Positions 1 to 5,871 of a stretch of 14,766 bases of DNA are shown here, piece by piece (positions within the stretch are counted from its first letter, which is position 1; the number at the start of each line of letters is the position of its first letter). A model generated the notes under the pieces. The model was not told where the DNA came from and searched no databases. It worked only from the letters and a program-made list of their open reading frames with translations. Source of the DNA: Acidobacteriota bacterium (GTDB lineage: Bacteria > Acidobacteriota > Polarisedimenticolia > QHYA01); assembly GCA_003223995.1 (NCBI GenBank), contig QHYA01000003.1:1-14766 (forward strand). Direction: 5' to 3'. The translations under genes were made by a program, and so were the position numbers.

Positions 1-749
1 ACAAGTTCGCCGAGCACTTCTTCGTTGGGATCGCTGCCGGCTACTGGATCGTTCTCCAGTTCCACACCGTCTTCCTTCCCAAGCTCTGGTATCCGCTGGT
101 CCACAAGGGGATCATGGGCGAAGAACTGCGCCCGGAAGAGCACAGGGTGGTGCTTCTTCTGCTCTTCTTCCCCGGCATTCTCGGCCTGATGATGTTCGCC
201 CAGTTCTCCAGGGAGAACGCGTGGCTTGCGCGCTGGCCGATGGGGATCGTCATCGGTTCCTTCGCCGGGGCGGCGGTGACCGGATTCGCTTCTGGCGACC
301 TGGTGCCCCAGATCCAGGCAAATCTCCTGCCGATCGTCCAGCCTGGCTCCTGGGCCAAGTTCCTCGAGGCTCCTCTCTTCCAGGCCAAGCTGCTGGCGTT
401 TCTGGATTTCCTCAGCTTCCCGATCCTGATCCTGGGGGTCTTCTGTTGCTTGATCTACTTCTTCTTCAGCAAGGAGCACCGCGGAGCGACAGGAGCAGCG
501 GCGACCATCGGCATCTGGTTCCTGATGGTCTCCTTCGGCGCCTCCTACGGCCGCACTGTCGCCACCCGTGTCAGCCTCTTTCTCGAGCGCGCGACCTTCC
601 TGCTGACGGATACGACCTTGATCGGCGGACGGCCGTTCCAGAACTGGAAGATCACGGCGCTTGTGGCTGCGCCCATGGTCGGATTCCTCGTGGCGTACTT
701 CGGCGTGCTGCGGCGGGGCGAGGAGCAGGGAGAAGGCGAGGGGTCCTAG
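1..749 (+). CDS. Multi-span membrane protein of unknown function, 5' end outside window
   Basis: The reading frame is open from the left edge (first full codon at position 3) to the TAG at 747-749, so the true start lies upstream. The ATG at 114 is probably internal, because the codons before it also encode a hydrophobic segment (FFVGIAAGYWIV). About six hydrophobic stretches are visible: one before the ATG, then VVLLLLFFPGILGLMM, a Gly/Ala-rich segment near IVIGSFAGAAVTGFASG, FLSFPILILGVFCCLIYFFF, IGIWFLMVSFGASYG and ALVAAPMVGFLVAYFGVL. The tail is short, charged and Glu/Gly-rich. I do not recognise the family and see no catalytic motif. The HAD gene begins 29 bases after the stop, so they may be co-transcribed. 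That this is a real inner-membrane protein is fairly sure; its function is unknown. Confidence 0.75.
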   Translation, partial: KFAEHFFVGIAAGYWIVLQFHTVFLPKLWYPLVHKGIMGEELRPEEHRVVLLLLFFPGILGLMMFAQFSRENAWLARWPMGIVIGSFAGAAVTGFASGDLVPQIQANLLPIVQPGSWAKFLEAPLFQAKLLAFLDFLSFPILILGVFCCLIYFFFSKEHRGATGAAATIGIWFLMVSFGASYGRTVATRVSLFLERATFLLTDTTLIGGRPFQNWKITALVAAPMVGFLVAYFGVLRRGEEQGEGEGS

Positions 750-778
750 CCCCAGGGGCTTGCTTCGCGGACGAGGCC

Positions 779-1516
779 ATGGCCATTCGCTTCGCTTTGT
801 TCGATGTCGGCGGGACGATTCTCGATCTGGAGTACCGCCATCTACGGGAGGCCATAGTGGAGGCCGCCGTGGGCAGCCTCCTCGCAAGCCGGCCGAGCGA
901 GCTTCCCGATGACGAGGCCTTCGAGCAGGCCGAGCGGCAAACCCGGGCCTGGTGGATCGATCATGTCCGGCGTGGGGTGTCCATCGAGGACCCTTGGCGA
1001 AAGTACTTCGACCGCATCTATGAGGGAGTGGGCGTTCCGGCGGCTTTGATGCCAGAGCTTCTGCGGCGTTTGTGGGAGCGCAATCTCGCCTCCGGCTTAT
1101 GGCACCGTCCGGTACCCGGTGCTAATGAAATTCTCAAGCGTCTGGTCGAGAGCGGGGTGAGGCTGGCTGTGATCTCGAACTCGGAGGGGCGCGTGGCAGA
1201 GGATCTGGCAGAAGCCGGGCTTGGACGCTACTTCGAAGCGGTCATCGACTCCCGCAAGGTCGGTGTCTCCAAGCCCGACCCGAGGATCTTCCGTCTCGCC
1301 CTGGAGCGGCTGGCAGCCCGGCCCGACGAATCCGTCTTCATCGGCGATGTTTTCTGGATCGACATCGTGGGCGCGCGCAGCGCTGGCCTCCCGGCAATCC
1401 TGGTGGACCGCTGGCGGCTCCAGACCGATGTGGACTGCCCGCGCGTCGAGAGCCTGGAGGAGCTGGGCTCTTTTCTCGAGAATCCGGAGAAACAGGCGGC
1501 AAAGTTTTCGAGCTGA
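779..1516 (+). CDS. HAD-superfamily hydrolase (subfamily IA-like)
   Basis: A 245-residue protein with the HAD motifs in order: motif I FDVGGT (nucleophile Asp9), motif II VISNS (Ser133), motif III Lys165 in GVSKPDP, and motif IV GDVFWID (Asp190 and Asp195). The helical cap between residues 16 and about 110 fits subfamily IA. HAD enzymes attack phosphate esters or C-halogen bonds through the first Asp. In classical phosphatases the residue two after the nucleophile is Asp and acts as general acid. Here it is Gly11, as in DVGGT-type members related to HDHD3/REG-2-like proteins, so the substrate and even phosphatase activity cannot be read from sequence. The ATG at 779 is chosen because it begins the beta strand leading into motif I; the frame extends upstream but without HAD-like sequence. 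The macro gene starts 16 bases after the stop, which suggests an operon. Confidence 0.88.
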   Translation: MAIRFALFDVGGTILDLEYRHLREAIVEAAVGSLLASRPSELPDDEAFEQAERQTRAWWIDHVRRGVSIEDPWRKYFDRIYEGVGVPAALMPELLRRLWERNLASGLWHRPVPGANEILKRLVESGVRLAVISNSEGRVAEDLAEAGLGRYFEAVIDSRKVGVSKPDPRIFRLALERLAARPDESVFIGDVFWIDIVGARSAGLPAILVDRWRLQTDVDCPRVESLEELGSFLENPEKQAAKFSS

Positions 1517-1521
1517 TCGCC

Positions 1522-1527
1522 AGGAGG
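1522..1527 (+). promoter_or_regulatory. Shine-Dalgarno site of the macro-domain gene
   Basis: AGGAGG lies 5 bases before the ATG at 1533. It fixes that start over upstream codons in the same open frame and shows that the gene is translated independently within the HAD-macro unit. Confidence 0.8.
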
Positions 1528-1532
1528 GGAAC

Positions 1533-2075
1533 ATGGAGGTCACGGTCGGAACGTCCCGGATCGAGCTGGTCGAGGGAGACATCACCCGGCAGGACACCGA
1601 TGCCATCGTCAATGCGGCGAATACCACGCTTCTCGGCGGCGGGGGGGTGGACGGTGCGATCCATCGCGCCGGGGGACCTTCGATCCTCGAGGAGTGTCGG
1701 AAGATCGGCGGCTGCCCGACCGGCGAGGCTCGCATCACGAACGCCGGGCGCCTGAAGGCCAAGAAGGTCATCCATGCCGTGGGGCCCGTTTACCGGGACG
1801 GCCGGCACGGCGAGCCGGATGTTCTCGCCTCCGCGTACCGCTCGAGCCTCGATCTGGCCCGGACGGCCGGGCTGAAGTCGATCTCCTTCCCGTCCATCTC
1901 AACAGGGGCCTACCGCTATCCGATCGATGAGGCGGCGGGGATCGCCCTCCGGGCGGCCCGCGACTACATGGAGTCGCGTCCTGAGATCGAGTTGGTCCGC
2001 TTCGTCCTCTTCGGCCAGCAGGCGTACCAGGCCTATGTCCGCGCGCTCCAGCAGGTTATGCGCGGCGAGGACTGA
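1533..2075 (+). CDS. Macro-domain protein, probable O-acetyl-ADP-ribose deacetylase / ADP-ribosyl hydrolase
   Basis: A 180-residue stand-alone macro domain close to the MacroD/YmdB class, whose members bind ADP-ribose and remove acetyl groups from O-acetyl-ADP-ribose or ADP-ribose from acidic residues. Visible motifs are VEGDIT (Asp16, adenine contact), IVNAANTTLLGGGGVDGAIH (residues 25-44; Asn30 and Asp40 correspond to the catalytic region of MacroD enzymes), GEARIT, VIHAVGP, and the phosphate loop SISTGAYRYP near residue 120. The length is normal for the family. The cytoplasmic location is inferred from the absence of a signal peptide. The HAD hydrolase 16 bases upstream is probably co-transcribed; whether the two act on one ADP-ribose-derived metabolite is speculation. 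I do not assign the symbol ymdB because orthology cannot be tested here. Confidence 0.92.
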   Translation: MEVTVGTSRIELVEGDITRQDTDAIVNAANTTLLGGGGVDGAIHRAGGPSILEECRKIGGCPTGEARITNAGRLKAKKVIHAVGPVYRDGRHGEPDVLASAYRSSLDLARTAGLKSISFPSISTGAYRYPIDEAAGIALRAARDYMESRPEIELVRFVLFGQQAYQAYVRALQQVMRGED

Positions 2076-2215
2076 CCGGCTCAATCTTCGTCATTTCATC
2101 ACTCCTCGATGATAAGGGGAAGGGTGAGGAGCCGCTCGGACGTCGGGACCTCGGACGCGGATTCGACTCCGTCGAGATCCATGACGTACACTCGCCAGAG
2201 CGGAAAGAGTGAGGC

Positions 2216-2584
2216 ATGAAAAACTCATGGACTTGTCCGCCGGTTACTGACGAACTCCTCGAGGAAGCGGTCCGCCGAATCCTATCCGTTGGCTCGCCGC
2301 TCAAGATCGTCCTGTTCGGCTCGCGCGCCAGAGGCGACGCGCGCCCGGACAGCGATCTGAATCTCCTGATCATCGAGCCGTCGGACCTGCCCCGCTACAA
2401 ACGCCCCGCTCGTTACCTCCGGGCTCTGCCGGGGCTGTTTCCGTCCAAGGACATCGACGTTTGGACCCCGAAGGAGGTCGAAGAATGGGCCTCCGTACCC
2501 AACTCGTTCATAGCGACGGCCTTGAGGGGAGGGCAGGACACTCCATGCCACATAATGCCGCGCTGGCACGGGGATGGTTTCTGA
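2216..2584 (+). CDS. MNT-type minimal nucleotidyltransferase
   Basis: A 122-residue protein of the polymerase-beta-like minimal nucleotidyltransferase family, the partner of HEPN proteins in many two-gene modules. The core motif FGSRARGDARPDSDLNLLI (residues 34-52) is clear: Gly35-Ser36, then Asp47. The second metal-binding acid, normally Asp in SDxD, is Asn49. The third acid is Asp81 in KDIDVW. The family-typical segment FIATALRGG appears near residue 100, after which the tail (QDTPCHIMPRWHGDGF) no longer resembles the family. The last 40 bases overlap a short frame starting at 2545 that may be the HEPN partner. In active pairs the MNT protein can adenylylate and silence the HEPN toxin. With Asn49 and a damaged partner this copy may be inactive. 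Confidence 0.8.
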   Translation: MKNSWTCPPVTDELLEEAVRRILSVGSPLKIVLFGSRARGDARPDSDLNLLIIEPSDLPRYKRPARYLRALPGLFPSKDIDVWTPKEVEEWASVPNSFIATALRGGQDTPCHIMPRWHGDGF

Positions 2585-2700
2585 GAGTTTCTTCCGCGGA
2601 CCGATCGGAGAATGCCGGTCAAGTGATCCCGAAGAGGGAACCCGGACTCACGACCTCGCGGCTTTCTCGTACAACTGGTCGGTCTTGGCCGCAAGGATGA
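2545..2700 (+). pseudogene. Possible truncated HEPN-domain partner of the nucleotidyltransferase
   Basis: An ATG at 2545, preceded by AGGA at 2535-2538, opens a 51-codon frame overlapping the nucleotidyltransferase by 40 bases, the usual gene arrangement of MNT/HEPN pairs. Its first residues (MPHNAALARGWFLRVSSA, then DRSENA) resemble the N-terminal helix of MNT-linked HEPN proteins, which commonly carry a W-L-x-(K/R)-A-x-x-D-L pattern. After about 26 residues the resemblance ends. The frame stops at 2698-2700, inside the convergent carbinolamine dehydratase gene. A normal HEPN protein has about 120-130 residues and an R-x4-6-H motif, which is absent. I read this as the 5' stump of a HEPN gene cut by a rearrangement. 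A chance frame cannot be excluded. Confidence 0.35.
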
Positions 2701-3007
2701 AGTCGTTCTGGTGCAGACCCCGGATCTTGTGGGTCCAAGTCTCAACCGTCACCTTCCCCCATGAAAGATGGATGTCCGGATGGTGCGCCTCTCTCTCGGC
2801 GAGCTCTCCGACCTGCGAGGCGAAGTCGAGGGCCTGCCGGAAGTTCTTGAAGCGGAACTCACCCACCAAACGCTTGACCCCATCGACTTCGAGGACCTTC
2901 CATCCGGGCACCTGCGGCTTCAGCTCGGCGATCTCCTGATCCGTCAGGGTTGGCACGCCGCCGCGGCAGGGGACGCATGCTCCTTTGGCGAGCTCGGGTG
3001 TCTCCAT
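2648..3007 (-). CDS. Pterin-4a-carbinolamine dehydratase
   Basis: A 119-residue protein. It dehydrates 4a-hydroxytetrahydrobiopterin, the step that recycles the pterin cofactor of aromatic amino-acid hydroxylases such as phenylalanine hydroxylase. The family signature is seen as EREAHHPDIHLSWGKVTV (residues 71-88, with His75-His76-Pro77), followed by WTHK and a conserved Asp in GLHQNDFILA. The N-terminus carries CVPCRGG (Cys11, Cys14), which is common in bacterial members. The ATG at 3007 is preferred to a TTG at 3028 because GGGAG sits 6 bases upstream of it. It is the last gene of a leftward unit, 32 bases after the shikimate kinase stop. No phenylalanine hydroxylase is in the window, so a role beyond pterin recycling is possible; some family members occur in organisms without the hydroxylase. 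Confidence 0.92.
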   Translation of the reverse strand: METPELAKGACVPCRGGVPTLTDQEIAELKPQVPGWKVLEVDGVKRLVGEFRFKNFRQALDFASQVGELAEREAHHPDIHLSWGKVTVETWTHKIRGLHQNDFILAAKTDQLYEKAARS

Positions 3008-3039
3008 CGCTGTCTCCCAATGAGGCAAGAAGGAAGAGC

Positions 3040-3585
3040 TCAGACCACCGCGAAGCGTTCCTCCAAGAGGCGGACGAGCTCATTGACGGCCTGCGGCAGG
3101 GCCCCCTCGTCCACCCGGAGGCGGAGACTGGCAAGGTGATAGAAGGGAACGCGCTGCTCGTAGAGCGCCCGGAACGCCGGCTCTCCTCGCAGCAAGGGCC
3201 TGCGGAGGGCCAGCTCGTCGCGCCGCTGCCAGACCTGGTCGAACGGCTGGTCGATCCAGACAGTGACGCCGCGCTGCAGCATGACGGCCTGATTCTGGGG
3301 CGTGCAGAACGTCCCGCCCCCGCTAGCGATGACGGCGTGTCCGGGATGGGCCGCGAGACGGGCGATCGTGCTCGACTCGAGGGCGCGGAAGTAGGGTTCC
3401 CCCTTTTCGATGAAGATACGCATGATGGTGGCCCCTTCCACCTCCTCCATCAGCGCGTCGAGATCGAAGAAGACCCAGCCGATCCGCTCGGCCAGCAGTC
3501 GTCCCAGGGTTGTCTTCCCCGTTCCCATGAAGCCGACGAGGAAGATCTTCAGGTCCGGGTTCGTCTTCGGGTTCGCCAGCGGCAT
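3040..3585 (-). CDS. aroK: Shikimate kinase
   Basis: A 181-residue kinase that phosphorylates shikimate at the 3-hydroxyl with ATP, a late step of chorismate synthesis. The Walker A loop GFMGTGKT (residues 18-25) is intact. Shikimate-binding residues are present: Asp43 in FFDLD, Arg67 in YFRALE, and the GGG at 89-91. The lid Arg129 is in RRPLL, and Arg145 is in EQRVPFY. The length is typical. The start ATG at 3585 lies 6 bases after the stop of the phosphatase gene and has no clear Shine-Dalgarno, so translation is probably coupled to the gene upstream. Followed by carbinolamine dehydratase, it gives this operon an aromatic-metabolism flavour. The aroK versus aroL distinction is not meaningful here. 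Confidence 0.95.
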   Translation of the reverse strand: MPLANPKTNPDLKIFLVGFMGTGKTTLGRLLAERIGWVFFDLDALMEEVEGATIMRIFIEKGEPYFRALESSTIARLAAHPGHAVIASGGGTFCTPQNQAVMLQRGVTVWIDQPFDQVWQRRDELALRRPLLRGEPAFRALYEQRVPFYHLASLRLRVDEGALPQAVNELVRLLEERFAVV

Positions 3586-3591
3586 GGGCGG

Positions 3592-4578
3592 TTACAGCGT
3601 CCGGCGGAGGACCATGATGGTGAGGTCGTCGGTTCTTGCCGCCCCGTCCTGAAACGACGCCAGTTCAGAGAGGCAGGAGGCTGCCAGGGCGCGCGGGGAG
3701 AGCCCACGGCACCGCCGTAGCAGCTCCGACAGCCGGTCGCGACCGAATTCGGAATCAGCGCTGTCGCGCCCCTCGGTGAGGCCGTCAGTATAGAGAAAGA
3801 GCGTGTCGCCTGCGGACAGCTTCACCCGATGCACGGAGAAGGGACCGCTGCTGAAAAGGCCGACAGGGAACCCAGTCGCCTCGACGGTCGCGACCTCGTC
3901 ATGTGTCAGGAGCAGTGGCGGGCAGTGTCCGGCGTTGCAGATCTCGACACCGCCGGCCTCATCCGCTCTCCCGCACACCAGCGTCACGTAATGGGTGGAG
4001 GTAGTGCCCTCTCCGAAGAGTCGGTTCGCCCGCTCCACGAGCTGGGGAACAGGAAGCCCGGTATCGATGAGGCTGCGGAACATGGCGTTCAGCCGGGCCA
4101 TCAGAAAGGAAGCCGCCACCCCTTTCCCCGAGACATCCCCCAGCAGGAAGAAGAGGGGCTTTTCCTCCTCTTCCGGTACGACGACGTCGCAGATGTCGCC
4201 GCTGACAATACCTGCGGGCTGGTAACGGTAATGGACCTCCCAGCCGCCGGCTCTCAGATCCTGCTTCGGCAGCAGCGCCCACTGGATGCGCGAGGCCAGC
4301 TCCAGGTCGTTCTCCAGCGCTCTCTGCTGCTCCGGCGTGAGGCGGCACAGGCAGTACTGGATCAGCGGATTTGTGAGAAGGAAGTCGTCATCGACCGTTT
4401 CCTTGCAGACCTCGCAGGTGCCGAAGGCGCGCGTGTCCATCCGCTCCAGGGCGGAGTCGACCTCTTTCAGCAGACGGACGAGATCCGCCGCCTTCCCTAC
4501 TTCCGAAATGATGCCCTCGAGCCTGTGCCTCCGGTCGAGGAGTTGTTCTCTCAGGCTCGCTTCATTGACGGCTTCCAT
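3592..4578 (-). CDS. DksA-type zinc finger fused to SpoIIE/RsbU-type PP2C phosphatase
   Basis: A 328-residue protein of two parts. Residues 1-80 hold an amphipathic helix and a DksA/TraR-like zinc knuckle, C55-x2-C58-x17-C76-x1-C78; the last pair has one intervening residue where DksA has two. From residue 81 a helical linker (LTPEQQRALENDLELASRIQ) leads into a PP2C domain of the SpoIIE/RsbU class, with SGDICD (Asp128, Asp131), GDVSGKG (Asp148), NAGH, LYTDGLTEGRD and the final RTDDLTIMVL (Asp317, Asp318). All metal-binding acids are kept, so it should be an active Mn/Mg-dependent Ser/Thr phosphatase. Family members dephosphorylate anti-anti-sigma (STAS) partners, but no STAS or anti-sigma kinase gene lies nearby. 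It is the first gene of the leftward unit with aroK. No Shine-Dalgarno is seen, and TATACT lies 8 bases before the ATG. Confidence 0.92.
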   Translation of the reverse strand: MEAVNEASLREQLLDRRHRLEGIISEVGKAADLVRLLKEVDSALERMDTRAFGTCEVCKETVDDDFLLTNPLIQYCLCRLTPEQQRALENDLELASRIQWALLPKQDLRAGGWEVHYRYQPAGIVSGDICDVVVPEEEEKPLFFLLGDVSGKGVAASFLMARLNAMFRSLIDTGLPVPQLVERANRLFGEGTTSTHYVTLVCGRADEAGGVEICNAGHCPPLLLTHDEVATVEATGFPVGLFSSGPFSVHRVKLSAGDTLFLYTDGLTEGRDSADSEFGRDRLSELLRRCRGLSPRALAASCLSELASFQDGAARTDDLTIMVLRRTL

Positions 4579-4586
4579 GTGAGGTC

Positions 4587-4592
4587 AGTATA
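4587..4592 (-). promoter_or_regulatory. Candidate -10 box of the phosphatase-aroK operon
   Basis: TATACT on the minus strand matches TATAAT at five of six bases and ends 8 bases before the ATG at 4578. No good -35 hexamer is seen 16-18 bases upstream. The closeness to the start codon and the lack of a ribosome site suggest a leaderless or nearly leaderless transcript. Confidence 0.4.
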
Positions 4593-4736
4593 GAACGGCG
4601 ACGGCTCGCGCGACAGACCGCTTTCGGACGTCACTTCTATGATTGGGCGGCTGACCATCTCTCTCAGTATCTCCAGAGCCGGCTTCCGATCGCCATCATG
4701 CATCGGCGCCGGACCCCGCACCCGGGCCGGCCCCCC

Positions 4737-4765
4737 TTCACAGCGGCGCCCCCGCGGCGTATGAA
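4737..4765 (+). promoter_or_regulatory. Candidate promoter of the TGS GTPase gene
   Basis: TTCACA (4737-4742) and TATGAA (4760-4765) are separated by 17 bases and match the sigma-70 consensus at five and four of six positions. Transcription would begin about 4 bases before the ATG at 4776. That agrees with the lack of a clear Shine-Dalgarno site and suggests a near-leaderless message. Confidence 0.35.
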
Positions 4766-4775
4766 ATGAGCGGAC

Positions 4776-5759
4776 ATGCCCGCCAACCTGCCGCCCGACT
4801 ACCACCATGCCGAGGAGCGCTACCGGGCCGCGAAGACGGCCGGGGAGAAGATCGAGGCGCTCGAGGAGATGCTCCGCATCATGCCCAAGCACAAGGGCAC
4901 GGACCATCTCCAGGCGGACCTCAAGGCCCGCATCGCCAAGCTCCGGAGACAGCCGGCGAAGAAGGGGGCCCGTGCCAGCTTCAGCCACATCATCCCGCGC
5001 GAAGGAGCGGGTCAGGTCGCCCTCGTAGGTCCGCCGAACACCGGCAAGTCATCGCTCGTGGCGTGGCTGACCCACGCAGCCCCCGAGGTGGCCGACTATC
5101 CCTTCACGACGCGCGAGCCGACGCCGGGCATGTTGCGCTTCGAGGATATCGCCTTCCAGCTCGTAGACCTTCCTCCTCTCTCCCGGGAGCACGTCGAGCC
5201 CTGGCTCTTCGACCTCGTTCGGCGTGCCGACCTCCTCTGGCTCGTCGTGGACGGCCTCGACCCCCTCGGCGGGCTGGAGGAGGCGAGCCAGATCCTGCAA
5301 GAGCGCGGTATCGAAGTGCTGCCCGCAGGAGCGGCCCCCTCTGGGGACCCCCTGGCGGCGCGCATCCACAAAAAGGCGCTGCTGGTCGTGACTGGCCTGG
5401 ACAAGCCGGGCGTGGCCGAGGGGCTCGAGATCCTCGACGAGTTGCTGGGGCGCCGCTGGCCGGTGGCCGCTGTCTCCAGCGTGAGCGGCGAAGGGCTCGA
5501 AACCCTTGGTCGGAGGACCTTCGATGCCATGGAGATCGTCCGGATCTACGCGAAACAGCCGGGCAAGCCGCCCGACCGGAACGCGCCGTTCACCCTGCGC
5601 CGCGGAGCCAGAGTCGGCGAGCTGGCCGAGAGGATCCACAAGGACATCGCTGCCCACATGAAGTTCGCCCGGATCTGGGGGACGAGCGCCTTCGAGGGGC
5701 AGACGGTCCAGCGCGACCACGTCCTGGAGGAAGGGGATGTCGTCGAGATCCACATGTGA
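4776..5759 (+). CDS. TGS-domain GTPase, DRG/Obg-like
   Basis: A 327-residue protein with the order seen in DRG (developmentally regulated GTP-binding) proteins. Residues 27-60 form a basic helical region, with KHKGTDHL and LKARIAKLRR resembling the DRG helix-turn-helix. The G domain starts with G1 GPPNTGKS (85-92), then a G2-like FTTREPTPG (110-118). A TGS domain fills about 248-327 (IYAKQPGKPP, HKDIAAHMKFARIWG, DHVLEEGDVVEIHM). DRG proteins in eukaryotes and archaea bind ribosomes. Two G motifs are altered: G3 reads DLPP (131-134) where DxxG is expected, and G4 reads TGLD (206-209) for NKxD. Nucleotide specificity is therefore uncertain. A ribosome-linked role is inferred from the family only. 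It stands alone, divergent from the phosphatase operon. Confidence 0.85.
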   Translation: MPANLPPDYHHAEERYRAAKTAGEKIEALEEMLRIMPKHKGTDHLQADLKARIAKLRRQPAKKGARASFSHIIPREGAGQVALVGPPNTGKSSLVAWLTHAAPEVADYPFTTREPTPGMLRFEDIAFQLVDLPPLSREHVEPWLFDLVRRADLLWLVVDGLDPLGGLEEASQILQERGIEVLPAGAAPSGDPLAARIHKKALLVVTGLDKPGVAEGLEILDELLGRRWPVAAVSSVSGEGLETLGRRTFDAMEIVRIYAKQPGKPPDRNAPFTLRRGARVGELAERIHKDIAAHMKFARIWGTSAFEGQTVQRDHVLEEGDVVEIHM

Positions 5760-5846
5760 GCGAGAAGGGGTCTGATGAGAAGTTACGGTCGATGGAGGAT
5801 TGGTGGGCGGCCCACTGGGGTCCGAGTGCGTGCCCGGTGCAGCGGC

Positions 5847-5861
5847 CCCGTCGAAGACGGG
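5847..5861. terminator. Weak hairpin between convergent genes
   Basis: CCCGTC-GAA-GACGGG forms a perfect 6-base stem with a 3-base loop in the 112-base gap between the convergent GTPase and M1 genes. There is no T tract on either side, so it is not a canonical intrinsic terminator. The position alone makes a termination role plausible. Confidence 0.25.
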
Positions 5862-5871
5862 TGCGCCCGAA

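Noticed and set aside
114..749. Start of the first membrane protein at ATG 114
   Set aside because: The frame is open further left and encodes another hydrophobic segment, so the gene begins outside the window.
2950..3720. A 256-codon plus-strand frame across shikimate kinase
   Set aside because: Antisense to an intact aroK and without motifs.
3829..4593. A 254-codon plus-strand frame across the phosphatase
   Set aside because: Antisense to conserved PP2C motifs; composition-driven.
5049..5753. A 234-codon minus-strand frame inside the GTPase gene
   Set aside because: It is antisense to conserved G1 and TGS motifs and has no similarity I recognise.
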